A DNA stretch of 64,000 nucleotides from Phytophthora sp. 'mugwort' (GCA_033558025.1 JAUCEF010000011.1:3224001-3288000), one strand, 5' to 3'. Shown: positions 42,507-55,025, numbered from the stretch's first letter. Notes: generated from the letters alone by a model not told the origin. Translations and numbers: made by a program.

Positions 42507-43595
42507 TTGTCGCAGAGAAGTGAAGAGCGGGTGGCGTTTGACGTAAACATCTACCGGAACGTGCTGTTAGTCTCGGGAAGGGTGGAAGAGAAGCAGGAGA
42601 CTCCGTCCAATGTGACCATGGCAGCACTCGAGGAGAAGGTATCTGAAGGTAACCCAGTGTCACGAAACGTGCAACACACAGGGAGCCTGGTGGAGTTGCA
42701 CAATCGTCTCGGACACAAAAATCATGATGCGGTCGAGAAGCTCGCAAAAGGCCTGAGCTTCGGGATCCTGTTCAATGATCACAGGCGTGTCAACTGCTTG
42801 GCATCCGCGCAAGGAAAGCAGACCGAAAACAGGCAGTCGGCCAAGGACACCGGGGCGCGCTCGCCGATTGACCGAGTAAGCGGAGTCGTCTGCTCTGACC
42901 TGAAGGGGCCCATGACGCCGAGGGACAGACTGGATAATAGATACAGAACTTCGTAAACACGAATGTTTATCGCTTGAACCGAGGATGCGGCGGAAAAGCT
43001 GTTCGAACATTTCCTTGTCTACTTCGAGAAGCGTTTCAATTGTCGTATACACGTACTTCGCACGGACTCTGCTGGGGAGTATGAGAACCTGGACCTGTTC
43101 TGCAAAATGAAGGGGTTGGCGCGACAACGCAGTGAGGCCAGGAACCAGGCCAGCAACGCGAAGGTTGAACGCATGCATCGCACGATTATGAATATGGGTC
43201 GGCGCATAATATTCGCGTGCGGGTTGCTATTCAGTTTCTTGGGTGACGCGGTTCAATACGCGGCGTACATATTGAACAGGACGTTCACAAACGCAAACCC
43301 CGGGGGATGTGCACCTTGGAAGGTGCTCACGAAGGAGACCCCGTCGCTAGGTGAGATTGTCGTGTTTGGCTCATCATGCACCGTGAATAGGAATCCAAGC
43401 AAAAAGTACTTCGCATCGCGCGCAGTCCGGGAAGATAATGGGATTGGCGAGGAAACGAAGGGATGCAGAGTGTATATCCTGAAGGGTAAGAAGGTCATCA
43501 CCACCCAGCATGTGAGTAATAGTGAGACCTTGGCCATGGCCCAAAATGAGCACGTCCAGAGATTGTACTTGAACAAAGAATCTGCCGAGGCCTAG
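42507..43595 (+). pseudogene. Copia 1 integrase
   Basis: A GAG-pre-integrase-like segment (VELHNRLGHKNHDAVEKLAK) with the His pair, then VVCSDLKGPMTP with the first Asp, lies in the frame 42507-42956. After a frameshift the second Asp appears in a poorly kept RTDSAGEYENLDLFC-like stretch (about 43060-43095). The Glu is in SNAKVERMHRTIMNMGRRI (about 43155), and the C-terminal region reads to the stop at 43593-43595. It would integrate the cDNA. Stops separate the parts. Confidence 0.75.
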
Positions 43596-44009
43596 CGAGA
43601 CACAGCAGAAACACCTGGGGGGGACTGCTGGTAGTAGTGAGATCGCGACAAGTCGCGAAGCTGAGCAGACTGCGAGAGCTGTTGGAACGGAAGTCGCGAT
43701 GAGACGTGGAAATGGGCAGGCCGAGGGAGCTGCTCGGGTTGATAATGCGACAAGACGCGCGGATGCGCAGACGGCGAGAGCTGCGAACGCAGGAAGTACG
43801 ACGAGTCGTACGGGACGGCGGACGAAGCGGAAGAATAAATCTGTACAAGGAACGTCCGGTGACGCGCTCCGTAGGGCGTCAGGCACAGGAGGAGCGGGAG
43901 CTCCGTCCTAGGAAGAGGGCTCACACGAGACGTGGAAAACAATGTGGTAGAGCCTGACCCCAAGCATTTTGGGGATGCTATGCGCAGCTCGCAGAAAGTG
44001 AAAACGGCT

Positions 44010-45465
44010 TGAGGCTATTGACGAAGAGATCGAGGCCTTTGAGAATAATGCAGTTAGGAGGTGGTGCGGCCCGCGCGGAGCGCACGCATTACACATCAAA
44101 TGGGTGTTCAAGACCAAGCGAAAGGAGCATCGAAAGATTGAAGGCGACGTGGGTAGTTGTGGGAACGAGCAAGTTCTCAATGTGAGCTCCAGCGTGAGAT
44201 TCGCGGCTGTAATTGACATGTCAAGCGTGAAGCATATCTGGTTGCTGGCTAGGAGTGGTGCGTGCCGGCGAAGCACGGCGACGTCCAGTTATTGCGAAAG
44301 GTGACGAGCTAGTGCTGGATCTGAAGAAAGCCCTCTACGGGCTAAAACCGGCTGGGAGATTGTGGAGCAAATTGCTGCATCTGAGACTGAAGAAGATCGG
44401 GTTTGAGCAGTGCTTGACTGATACGTGCGTGCATTCCAGACGAAACGGAGTCGACACGGTGGTAGTCGGCGTGTATGTCGATGACTTGCGGGTCACGAGG
44501 ACCACGGAAGGCGGAGTTGACAATTGCTTTGCTGAACTGGCTGATCTGTATGTGAAAGATTTGGGCAAGGCACACAAATTCCTTGGGGTGCGCGTGGAAT
44601 ACGGCGACGAAACCAGGTATCACCTCGACCAAGAATTGGCAATCGAAAATATGCTGAGTGAACTTGCGCGTGGCGCGCTCGCGCCGATTGACAGAAGTGG
44701 AATGACCCGCAGGACCTAGAGGAGGAGATGTTGCCTGTATCAGGCTCGGAGAATATGGTAACTGTGAAGAGGTTTCAATTCCTGGTAAGGAGTCTGTTAT
44801 GGGTGGCATGCTGCACGCGACCCGATATAGCGTTCCCCCCGCAGTGCACAAGGCGTCGCGACGCACGCACGCTCTACTGTATCGGATTGAAAGCTGGCCA
44901 AGAGCATACTACGCTATCTGGCTGGGACCAAGGGGTTGAGGCTGTGCATGAAGGGCGTGCTCGGCCGATGTGAACCACGAAGCGTCGTGGCTTATAGTGA
45001 CACTAACTATGCGGAGACAAAGAAGACAGGAAATCTGTTACCGGGGTAATGGTGATTGTCGACAGGAGCCCCGTGAACTGGATATGCAAGATGCAAAGTG
45101 ACGTCTCGCTCCCCCACGATGGAAGCGGAGTACACCTCGACGTCGCTGATGGCGCAAGGATTGTTGTGCGTCCATCCAGTGCTGAAATAGCTTGGGTTTG
45201 CACTTGTCGAAGCGATGCCGCGGAAAGTAGACAATCGGGCCGCGCTGAAGCAACTGGCTGGTGAAAGCACCTCGTCAAAAGCGAAGCATGTGGACGTGTA
45301 AATCAAGTTCGTGGGGCTCTACACGAAAGAGGGGATACTGGCACCAGAGTACCGGGCTACAGATCGAATGCCGGCGGACTTCCTAACGAAGGCATTGCGT
45401 GCGCCAAGACTTGTCGATATGCAGATTCAATCAGTCTGTATGAATGAAGACGAGCTGTCGTAAAG
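44010..45465 (+). pseudogene. Copia 1 reverse transcriptase and RNase H
   Basis: The RT starts around WLEAIDEEIEAFENN-like sequence (about 44005-44050) and HIKWVFKTKRKEHRKIEGD (about 44095). The conserved KKALYGLKPAGRLW block is at about 44330, and the catalytic site is VVVGVYVDDLRVT (about 44460-44500), with both Asp intact. RNase H follows in pieces: a block ending TGVMVIVDRSPVNWICKMQ (about 45040-45095) and a C-terminal block with RMPADFLTKALRAPRL (about 45367-45415). The middle of the RT has a 40-50-codon loss or scrambling near 44220-44270, so the enzyme is dead. Confidence 0.8.
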
Positions 45466-45498
45466 CGGTTTACGAGTGGTAGTGCCGACGAGGAGGAG

Positions 45499-45757
45499 TG
45501 TCGGAAGACAAGGTTGTGAGACACGGACCTCCGGATAAGTGCGTCGGACAAGCTGCCACTCTCTGTGCCAGATGATGCCGGGAGCGTGGTACGATGAGTA
45601 ATACGCAGCTGCGTAGGTGTGAGGCTGTGGTGGTCCGCGCGGAGGGCGCGGAGGAGGATAGGAGTAGGAAGAGAACAAGAATCAATCTCAATCCTTCTTT
45701 GCATTGATCTGCCCACTGCGTTGTGCGAGTACTGGACGCAAGGCCTACCCTCTAACA
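45499..45757 (+). repeat. 3' LTR of Copia 1
   Basis: It starts TGTCGGAAGACAAGG and ends CTCTAACA. Reverse-complement comparison with 48247-48509 shows the same sequence almost throughout (both hold GTGCGTCGGACAAGCTGCC and CAATCTCAATCCTTC). Confidence 0.75.
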
Positions 45758-46550
45758 GTTCGCACCTGATTGTTCGCGGGTTAGCCACCAAAATTCAACA
45801 AGAGGGGAAAGCCTGTTGCGGCACCTAAACTGGCAAAGGTTCTTAAAGGAAGGCATAACATAATTGTTTCTTTAAGGTCCGTCCGTCGCGTGCTCAGAAG
45901 AATGGGTATGAGATTTATTAAAGGTAATCTCGCAACATAATGGCAGAATCGGTAGCAGATGTTGCCTTTCGCGAGCAACATTTGTGAAAGAATGTCGCGA
46001 AAATTTGAACCGGAGGAACTTCCCTGTTCGACCCAAAGTCTATCTGGACGAGACGTTTTCGCATTTTGCACCACACGGCTTAGCTCTCTTGGGTAGATGA
46101 AGACAAGGTACGATATGCAACGACAGAGAGTGACGCATTGGCTCATTTATACACTGCAAATTACATTTTGCAGGGTTTTCTAACAAGGTTAGTATTTTTC
46201 TCAGAATCACGTTTATGGCCACCATTGAAAAAATGACAGTAAATATATCGATTACGATGGGAAAGGCAGCTGGTTTCGGTCTCCAACCAATCAAGATCGT
46301 GGCTAGCACCTACGTGGGAATCGGGCAAATGCAAACATAACACGATAATTACTTGCACTTTCAAATAGCTGATTAGAAGGGGAAGGACTCCGAAATCGCC
46401 AAAACGACCACAAAATTTGGATTCTCCACCCATTTACCCCTTATATCTAACTATTGCTATAGGTTATAACCGGATAGGCTTCACCATATAGAAGGGTAGT
46501 CCGTCCGAAATTCGGTGGCCGGGATAATATGCGCCGGAGGGGAGGGGGGG
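45758..46550. other. no recognised gene
   Basis: Between the Copia 1 LTR and the solo Gypsy LTR. Minus-strand frames (46433-46161, 46309-46040) have hydrophobic runs but no domain. A 9-G run at 46544-46552 marks the edge of the solo LTR. Confidence 0.45.
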
Positions 46551-46877
46551 GGTTAACGGGGTTACATGAAGAGTGCAAAGAAACTCTTCTGAGTGGTGTA
46601 CACTAGTGATGTAGCCAACATCACCGCAATGACGTCACGGAGGGGTACCAAAAATATGGTACAACGACCTAATAGCCACCCAATACGATAACATCTATGA
46701 TGCTTGATAGGTGACTTACAGTTAGTATAAAGACGCATTAAGGAGATTACAGTCTTATATACCTAATTTGGTAACAGTCCCTTTCAGACCAGGGATATGT
46801 GAACTGCCATTCACTGAGAGTTTGTAACTCTCTGGAGTTACACTTCCTATGCACAAGGTGTTGTGCGACCCGTCACA
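46551..46877 (+). repeat. solo LTR of the Gypsy C family
   Basis: It matches the reverse complement of the LTR at 56218-56545 from its first bases (TTAACGGGGTTACA here, TGTAACGGAGTTACA there) to the last (CGTCACA versus CGTCGCA). There is no matching internal sequence on either side, so it is a solo LTR. No target duplication is visible, partly because the left flank is a G run. Confidence 0.7.
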
Positions 46878-47103
46878 CTGACCAACACACAAAGTAATCA
46901 TGATATTTGCTCTAGCTATGGTGGCATCAGATACATATATATGGGTTCGTGGTGTGTGCATAAGGCACTCGAATAAATGCATATCGATTATGGAATTCCC
47001 GTCCAATTTAAGCACATATGCGCTTCTGTTTAGGAGGCCAATCGACTTTGGAGCGTGCCAAGGAACGGACATTCTGTTAGTATTGTGCCTTACTGTCGTT
47101 TTG
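46878..47103. other. unassigned sequence between the solo LTR and Copia 2
   Basis: A minus-strand frame from 47072 runs into the solo LTR without recognisable motifs. It may be further decayed Copia 2 sequence. Confidence 0.35.
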
Positions 47104-48242
47104 CCGGTGCTTCAGCCTGCTGTAAGTAATTTTTTATTAGCCCTACTGGCATCCACCATCGCCATAAAACTTACAGTCTTCAGGTCCTCGGACGCGTACT
47201 GTACTATATTGTTCAACACCAGTAGTCTTCGCGTCCACCACACGCCTCGGACACGGCGACCAGGTACGTGTAGTGTTGCGGCCAGGTTGTCTTCGCGTCC
47301 TTCGGCGCCGTAAACGCTTCATCGCTTGCGCCGGGGTGATGTTTATTTTGAACGTCTCGAGCATGCTCTCCATCACGAACTGCAAGGTCGGAAACTGGGA
47401 CCACCACACCTCTACCTGATTATTGTAGTAATGCTCGTCTGTGCCCGACCGATAGTGCCCCTTCAGGTCTACCTTTACGTCCTCCGGTCAGTCAAATCCG
47501 CACGCCGACTGTCCCAGTGCCACTTGGCGCTCAAAGCGTCGTCCCCATTCGAGAAAACCGGACCCAAGTCCGACGTACAGCTCCTTGCCATCAAAGGGTC
47601 GGATCGCCAACCTTTTCTGGCGCGCATCCGGGTAACGCGCCGACCACGGTCATTGCTGCTGGCCCGGGTGCGCTTGCGGAGCTGTCGGCGGCAGCTGAAC
47701 GGTGGAGGAGCAGCCCGGGCTGCGCCGTCGAGTCGACGCAAGTCCAACATCGGCATCCATAGCCCGTTTGCTGCTGCCCGAAATATTGTGGTGCTGCTGC
47801 TGGCTCCGAGGTGTCACTGTGAGCGGCGTGCGCGTGGTCCCGCGAGCGAGTCGATGTGCATACGTATGTCACGCCCCAGTCCGGGATGAAAATGAAACTT
47901 GAGTATATCGGCGGCGTCAAAGGCGGGTCCGACACGCGCCCATGCTTCTATCCGTCGGCCAACTGCTTCTCCAGCTTGATCAGACTCCTCGAGACTTCCC
48001 AATCGTCCGGCGAGTCCGCGCATGATTGCCACCAACTCCAAAGCGTGGTCACCCCCTCCAGGTAGCGCCTCCCGGTTAGTTCTTGTACCGTCGCCTCTTT
48101 CGCGAGTGACGGTGTTGCTCTCTTCTTTTTTTTCGATATCTTCTGTCATGCCAATCATTTCGCGATTGGGCACGGATGCAGGCGTCGACGCTGTCGCGGC
48201 GTCAACGGGTGTCTCGTCCGTAGCGTCCTTCATTGAGCTCAT
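47104..48242 (-). pseudogene. Copia 2 gag
   Basis: ATG at 48240-48242 begins MSSMKDATDETPVDAATAST. The first frame continues to a stop near 47814. Later frames give the capsid region: FDGKELYVGLGSGFLEWGRR (about 47520-47580), a TGA where a Trp codon is expected before PEDVKVDLKG, then FVMESMLETFKINITPAQAM (about 47345) and, after another shift, RFTAPKDAKTTWPQHYTYLV. These blocks are typical of oomycete Copia gag (UBN2-like). It would form the particle shell. At least three inactivating changes are present. Confidence 0.65.
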
Positions 48243-48246
48243 AACA

Positions 48247-48509
48247 TATTTAGAGGGTCGGCCTTCCGGTTGGTACCTCGCACAACGCAGTGGGCAGATC
48301 AATGCAAAAGAAGGATTGAGATTGATTCTTGTTCTCTTCTTACTCCTATCCTCCTCCGCGCCCTCCGCGCGGACCCCCATAGCCTCACACCTAACGCAGC
48401 TGCGTATTACTCATCGTATCGCGCTCTCGGCATCCCTCTGCACAGAGAGTGGCAGCTTGTCCGACGCACTTATCCGGAGATTCGTTCTCACAACCTTGTC
48501 TTCCAAACA
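48247..48509 (-). repeat. 5' LTR of Copia 2
   Basis: Read on the minus strand it starts TGTTTGGAAGACAAGG and closely follows the LTR at 45499-45757. The end near GACCCTCTAAATA is less certain than the start. Confidence 0.7.
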
Positions 48510-49080
48510 AACTCCCCAATATTTGCGCTGTCGACCAGATGGCTTCAGACCTTCCATCTGTCATATATCATATTTCGACCAATGAAATGTTAGAATTGTT
48601 AGTAACTGCAACATGTCAGCTGACAACGTTCTGAGCTGAAGGTGGGGTCGTGGTGTTGCTCCCAGGCAGACCAGATCGAAGCGATTGTGCTCTCGCGAAG
48701 CCCAAGCATTGGTGGACATGATTGCGCACATCACTTTTCCGTAGATGCGGCGCCGCGGCCCTCTTTGCGCCGTAGTATTCGTAGGGCTTCCCACCAGCTA
48801 CTTTCGACAGGAGATTATTTATTACTGGCCCCCATTTCGCTTATGGCGGCCGGCTATGTGTTGCATATAGCTCTGTAAATATATTTAATGCGTAGCTTTC
48901 TAATGGGGTGATCCCATCTAATTTGAGCAATTGGTTGCCGAAACCATTCTTTCTTAAACTAGAAGCCTCTATACTACCATTTTTGTCCAAGGCATTTTGG
49001 CTGGGATAACAGGTTCGGTTTACCTACCAGCCAGGACGAGTGAAATGAAGTCGCCTCCTTTCACTCGTCCTGTCGAAAGA
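48510..49080. other. no recognised gene
   Basis: Sequence between Copia 2 and the gag fragment of element D. A short inverted motif CAGGACGAGTGAAATGAAG / CTTTCACTCGTCCTG near 49032-49073 forms a hairpin that may mark an element edge. No coding region is supported. Confidence 0.4.
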
Positions 49081-51009
49081 CACCGACTTCACTGCGGTTA
49101 GTTTCCGCATCTGCCAAGACTCGGTCTAGCAGCGGTGCGCAGGGGCCTGCTGAGCCTACTGCTTCCAAGCAACAGGCAACGAGCTCTAAAGCCGTCTGGC
49201 AAAGACTTCGCTTCGAAGGGATCCACCATGATGGAATCCAAGTTGACTCCAAGGAGCCCAAGCCGCCTGCGGAGGAACCTGAGCATCTTGTGGACATTGA
49301 AGAGGTCTCGGACAAGTCTCCGATGTCCTAAAGCGACAATGACCTCCGGGGCTAGCTCACCGAGGGGCTGGCAGTGACCCGAGCTAGTCCGACTCGCTTG
49401 GTTCGCGTACGCTGCTATCCAGCAGGTATGTTGACATTGGCAATGCGCCCAAGATGCCTGGACGTCAGGAAAGTCCTGGCTCACTCAAGGAGGAAGAAGA
49501 GAAACCGCGTCCTTGCTGAGGCGTCTGCCCTCGTTAAGGCTGCGAAAGAAGCAGTAGCCTCGGGAGTCAGCCGTAAGAGACGGGTTGCTTCCCGGTCTCC
49601 ACTCCGTGAATAGTTGGGGACCATCAGTTACAAGACTGAGATGAGCCTCTTTTGCTCTTCTTCCGACGACTAGGAGGAGGCCAAGTGGACCTAGCGATCT
49701 CGAATCATCTCGATGGGCAGCAGTTGGATTATTAGGCTGCCGTCAAAAGGAAGTGCACGTCCCGGCGGCGCAGTCGGCTGCGAAGAAGTATTCGTCTCCT
49801 CGATATGGAGGACCGCTTACGCACCCGGGTACTTCCCTCCAGAGGAGTCCCACACAGCTGACGACTACTTGGAGCAGCTTGGGCACTTCGTGTACTCTTC
49901 AGCGGGCACCTTCATTCAAGGGCGCTCATGAGCGCCGCGTGGTGGCCAAGCAGCCCGTGTTCCAACAGGACTTGTGTGCTGCTAGGTTCGCGCTCCTGGC
50001 ACCGCACCATATCCCGCTCAAAAGGTTCACGAGTCGGCGAAAGAAGCAAGAGCTCCGGTCGGGCCTTCGACCTATTTTCGGGGCTACCCTTCGTAAACCC
50101 TCACACTGTGACTCTTTCAAAATGGTTGATTCCGTGTTCTGGGAGCGGGCAGCTATGGGTGGCTCACAAGGACAACCCGATGCTCTACGACGAGATCCCA
50201 CGTTGGAGGCCATCCTCGACCTCCGTGAGCTTCGCAGAATTTGACCATATGGTATGCAAACGGCAGCTCCCTAGAGAGCTGTAGAAGCATTCCGCTTCTA
50301 GCGCGCATGATGAGCGCTGGTATGGTTTTGACCTACTTACGAAGCTGTCGCCGATTCTGTTCCCAGATCGCGAAAGCCTTCTAATAGTAAGCCTGAAGCC
50401 GTTCAATGGGCTGTCAGGAGCTCTCAGCCTCTGAGTACCCCCTCCACTTTACACGGAGCTTGCACTCCCCATGGTAGTGGGTCTCCCCATTAAAGGTCGA
50501 GGAGAGGCGCGGACCCTCGTTCGCGTACGCATATGAGGCACCGCCCTACGGTCCGGCTCAGGACCTTATGTGCCGCCTTGAGCTCGACCTAGAGACGTTG
50601 AGGGCTCCGCTCTCCGTCGTCGAGTCCTTGCGCTGTAGATTGCGCTTGGACTTGGTGAGGGCTGGGCTGCCGCGCCCAGGCCCAGGCCGTGAGCGCTGGG
50701 ATCCTTGGGGCGATCCGTGACGGCGTGAATCGTCTGGCCGACGACGGGTTGGCTCTTGAAGGTCGGGTCGACTGCCGTACGAATGACGTGGACGAGACTT
50801 TCCAACATCTGGATGACCGTTGGGTGTGCATGGACCGAGCCCAACGGGAGGTATATCTCCTTCGGGACATCCTGCGGCCGATTCCCCAGGCGGGAGCGAT
50901 CCTGCGTACACCCAGCCGTATCACTATGGCTCAGACGCGGCGTATGCAGTCGGGGTTCCTTCGTATGGAGCCCCTTCCACGGTCTCGCAAGGGCCCTGGG
51001 ATTTGGGCC
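49081..51009 (+). pseudogene. Gypsy-like gag fragment (element D), degenerate
   Basis: The plus strand carries gag-like pieces in shifting frames: an acidic N-terminal part with EEPEHLVDIEEVSDKSPM (about 49275-49325), then YLEQLGHFVYSSAGTFIQG (about 49868-49925), RFALLAPHHIPLKRF, and LWVAHKDNPMLYDEIPRWRP (about 50160-50215). Near 50720-50890 a helical, heptad-like segment ends VYLLRDILRPIPQ. No knuckle, protease or polymerase follows; the sequence meets the 3' end of element C around 51010. The order and style suggest a retrotransposon gag, but the family is less certain than for A and C. Confidence 0.45.
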
Positions 51010-52383
51010 CTAGGCACTCTCATAGGGAAGCGCAGCTTCGCTTTGGAGATCTGGGACCTGCGGGGCTGCCGAGCCCAGCGGATCATGGTACCGCTTTACA
51101 CGGCCCACGTAGAACGTCGGGTGGATCGTCATCGACTTAGGCAGGTCAATGATATATGCCACACCATGTCTGGCCAGGACCGCGAAGGGTCCAATGAAGC
51201 GGTGCTTCAGTTTGTTGCTCGCAACGGAACTTACCTTGGCGAGGGGTAAGTTCCTAGTATCTAGTAGGACTAATTCACTCACATAAACGTTTATGTTTCC
51301 TCTTCCTTGTTTGTCTGGGTACCCCTTTTGCTTGGCCTGTGCCGCTGCTATGGCATCACGGACACGGCTGATTACATTCAGCCTGGCGTCTATAATAGGT
51401 TCCAAGTGTTCCGCAAGGAAACCGTCTCATGTCCAAGACCCGGGAAGAAAGCGCTTTCCGAACCTCTCCCCCACTTAGAACCAAATATGGGGTGCTGCCC
51501 CCTAAAGTGAGCGGCACCTGTGGATGGTGTAAGCCATTCAAATAGAACAGGGTATACCCGGTCGATGCGTGAACCGCATTGCTGAGGACAAGCTCAACTA
51601 CTGGCAAGCGTTTTGAGCAAGTGCGAGATGCCTCCACACAGACACTGCGTAGAGTGTCCTCAAGCACTCGGTTGACACCCTCCGTCTGCCCATCCGTTTG
51701 AAGATGATCGGCAGTGGACATCTGCAGCCTTGTTCAAAGAAGTTAGAAAGCGTTAGTCAGAACGCAGCGGTAAACCGCGGGTCATGATCCGAGATAATTG
51801 TCTCCGGTGGACCATGATGGCGGAAAAATCATACGAGGAACAGATTAGCAGCCTGTTCCCCGGCCACTTTGTCTTTGACCGGAGCAAGACGCACCATCTT
51901 GCTCAGACGGCACACGAGCATTAAAATACCGGTGTTTCCATGGCTTTCCGCTGAAAGTCCAAAGATGAATTTCAGACACACCGAATTCAAGCTGTCCACT
52001 GGAACGGGCAGGCTCTGCAAGGGAGTCGAGGCGTGCCCCGCGGTTTTATCCGCCGACATGTTTCATATTCTTCACGTACTGCGCTATCCACGTGTACATG
52101 TGGTCCACCAAACGTACTGAGAGACCAATTTGAAGGTCTAATCGCGGCCCAAATGACCGCTGGACGGCGCGTCGTGCGCCTCATGAAGGATATCAAACTT
52201 GAGATCCTCGTCGTTTGATAAGGCTATCCGTGGGGGTTCATGGTGCTCTACTCGGTAGTAGAGCAGGCCATCGTGCCTCTCATATCGATGGAGCCGGGCT
52301 CTCTGACGTGGAGTGGGCCACTCGGCTTGGCTTCCTTGCAAGCGACCAGGAACCGTACACCAGCGATGCCAGGGCTTGGTCAC
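51010..52383 (-). pseudogene. Gypsy C integrase and C-terminal domain
   Basis: The zinc-binding part is near HEAHDAPSSGHLGRD (about 52140-52180). The core shows KFIFGLSAESHGNTGILMLV (about 51910-51965, with the first Asp lost), then a block around 51690-51725 (ADHLQTDGQTEGVNRVLEDT, holding the Glu). The C-terminal SH3-like region, LKHRFIGPFAVLARHGVAYI and HPTFYVGRVKRYHDP, ends at 51010. Compared with A it lacks a chromodomain. Frames shift at least four times. Confidence 0.75.
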
Positions 52384-52483
52384 CCCAATATGCCATGCGT
52401 ATCTGATTGATCGTATAGATCAGTCGTCGCACGACTCACATGCGCCAGCTCATAGTCCGACATGCGCGATAACGCATTGGCAT

Positions 52484-54060
52484 TCACATTGAACTTGCCA
52501 GGCTTGTACGCGACGCGGACGTTGTATTACAAGAAGAAGGACAGCCACCCCGCCATCCTTTGGGATAATTGAGGCGATTTTGCGTCGCCGCCCGCAAGGA
52601 TGCGTGATCAGTATAGATCACAAAGGGCTGAGAGCCCAGGAGGTGCACCCAGAACTTGACAAGGGAGTACTTCATGGCAAGCCCCTCCATGCCATGAACG
52701 GGCAGTTCCGTTCGGCAACCTTGAGCTGCCCGGACTGAAACGATATCACTCGTTTACGTCCTGCAGCATCTTTCTGCAACAATGCAGATTCGATTGCATA
52801 ATCAGATGCATCGCAGACGACGCTGTACGACTTGGTATCATCCGGCAGCGCTAGAACAGGCGCCTTCTGAAGGCTAGCCTTGACATTGCCAAAAGGCTGT
52901 CTGGTGCTCACGCCCACAGTGCCAATCGGTATCCTTCTTTAAATGGTCCGACAAGGATCTAGCTAGACCCGCGTACCCTTCGCTGTACTTACGGAGGTAG
53001 TTGGACAAGCCCAGCAAACTTCCTCATGTCCTTCTGGGACCTTGGCGTTGGCTAAGCTGAAATGGCCTTGACCTTCTCCGGGTCGGCTCTAAAGCCGACG
53101 TTGCTAACGAAGCAACCGAGAACTTGATTTCTTGCGCCGCGCAGACGCACTTGTCGATGTTGGCATAGAGCTTGTTCGCCCTCATGACCTCCAATACTCG
53201 ACGGAGGTGCTCCAAATGCACCTCCATAGCCGTCTTGCCTCCCTCGGCACGGCTACGGACGAAAATGGCGTCGAAATACGACTGTGCGTACGCACGCAGT
53301 TGTCTAAACTACTGCATGACCAGGGGATTGAACGTCGCCGGGGCACTACTGACCGTGTGAAATCACCAGCCACTCCCAGCGCATATCGCCGGGGTGCTCA
53401 CTGCGGTGAGCGGAATGTCGATCTCGCGTAACAAGATCTGGTAGTATCCGTCCACCAGATCCAGGGCACTGGATAACTCGCACCCGGCCATGTTGTTTAA
53501 CAACACAACCTTTCGCGGTATGGGTGTCTGGGCCGGCACCGTTGCGCTGTTCATCTTATCAAAAGCATGAACCAGACGTCACTTCCCGTTTTTCTTCCGG
53601 ACGCAGAAGGTTGGCGTCGGGTGGGGGGATTTCGACTCTCGTCCCATGCATACCTTGGCCTAAGCGCGAATAAGGCATAAATGACCTCGCACTGCTCGCG
53701 GTGCAGTAGCCATTGTCTGGTGACACAGTGCGTTGAGCCCAGTACGAGATCGATCTCGTGCATGATCTCACGAGCAGGTGGGGGTTTGGACGGTGGATCG
53801 TTCTCACACTTCTTCATCAAAGGATTCACCGGATACTTCGGGGTTTTGAGAATCTTAGAACCCAAGCGCGAAGCACGCAGGGAGGAGAATGCCACCAGGA
53901 TGTCCTCGTCCATAATCGAGGATGATTTTGTTTTCCTCAGGAGTGGGCTCTTGCTTCAACAGTACCACCGCTGCGATCTCCCCAGCGTTCAGGTTGGCCA
54001 GGCGATCTTTCGATGTCAACTCTTCGAGGTTCAGGAGCTCTGACACCTCGGGCAACGGCT
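52484..54060 (-). pseudogene. Gypsy C reverse transcriptase and RNase H
   Basis: Upstream RT sequence (EIMHEIDLVLGSTHCVTRQW, about 53705-53770) is followed by TPIPRKVVLLNNMAGCELSS and LDLVDGYYQILLREIDIPLT (about 53400-53510), then a stretch around 53250-53300 where the YxDD box is expected but scrambled (FDAIFVRS). NKLYANIDKCVCAAQEIKFS is near 53100-53180. RNase H has YSVVCDASDYAIESALLQKD (about 52770-52830) and SQPFVIYTDHASLRAA. Numerous frameshifts break it, and the lost second Asp of the box would abolish activity. Confidence 0.75.
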
Positions 54061-54599
54061 CTAGCGGGATGCCGCCTGCTTTGACCCGATGGCCGGTCTC
54101 GCCATCAAGGATGTGGTAACACCCTTCGACTGGCCGTACCAGAAAATCCCGGGCCCTTGGTTCCGAGTCACTTTAAGCGACTCCAGTCTGAAATGACTTC
54201 AGACTCGACTTGCGGAATCGACTATGTCGTCGACGGCAGCCGTAACGTGGTACTTCGTTACCCACGTCTCAAGACGTCTCACTGACGACGTTCAAAGCCT
54301 CTAGGGCTTCGTGTGGAACGTTATTAGCCACACAAGCAGCGCATCTTGCTTCTTCGATTTCGGTCTGGGTGACCTGGTGTGGAACCTGGTTACCAACACA
54401 TGAAGCGCTTCGCGCGTCTTCCTCGCCTGTTACAGTCTGGGTGATCTGGTATGGACCTAGGTTACCCACCTAGTCGGTGCCACCCGGCACCGCCGCTCTT
54501 GAAGCCTTGGCCACCGGTCTAGATTCCGGCGGGGATCGAGGGCTATCCTGTACGGACTGCCGCACTCGACCAGGTGCAGCTTCTGCTGCCACCACTTCT

Positions 54600-55025
54600 A
54601 GGGAGTCGCTACGTCGGAATTCACTGATGCTCCTGCATCCCGGCGCCCCTTTCGGACGCTCCAGTTCCTGGCAGATGTGGGAGCATGACTCACCAATGCT
54701 CTGCCAGTAACTGCGGGCCGGCTGGCCCCGATGGCTTTATTTCTCCCATCGATCCATGGCTCATGTTTCTCGAGCCAAGGCAAGCCCAGGATCAAGTCAT
54801 ACTTGTCCATCTCTAGGCCAGTAACCTGCTCCTGCTGTCGAAGTCCTCGAACTTCACAGCTAGATTCACATTTATCTTGGGAACGGTAATCACCATTCCG
54901 TCAGCCAGTGGTACCGACACTGTCCCGTTGCCTTTGCGTTCTCGTAAAGCATCGGCCAACCTGTTGCTGGTCTCCACAACAGTTTGGCGGCGTACGAAGT
55001 TCATCGGCACCCCGGAGTCAACTAA
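54600..55025 (-). pseudogene. Gypsy C retropepsin-like protease
   Basis: The active-site region is D-S-G-V-P-MNFVRRQTVVE (about 54990-55025; the first residues are in a frame with a stop). It continues through DGMVITVPKINVNLAVKFED, and after a short gap DKYDLILGLPWLEKHEPWID (about 54750-54810). This parallels element A (YDLTIGMPWVVKHEPWID). It would process Gag-Pol. Confidence 0.65.

Larger units (their letters stand above)
41990..45757 (+). mobile_element. Copia-type LTR retrotransposon 1, 5'-truncated and degenerate
   Basis: Order on the plus strand: gag zinc knuckle, protease, integrase, reverse transcriptase, RNase H, LTR. Integrase before reverse transcriptase defines Ty1/Copia. The 5' LTR and most of gag are missing. 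The 3' LTR is recognised by comparison with the LTR at 48247-48509. Many frameshifts are present. Confidence 0.85.
47104..48509 (-). mobile_element. Copia element 2, 5' LTR plus gag only
   Basis: On the minus strand an LTR (48509-48247) is followed by a gag gene starting at 48242 and fading out near 47104. Protease and pol are absent. It lies in the opposite direction to Copia 1, about 2.5 kb away. Confidence 0.75.
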
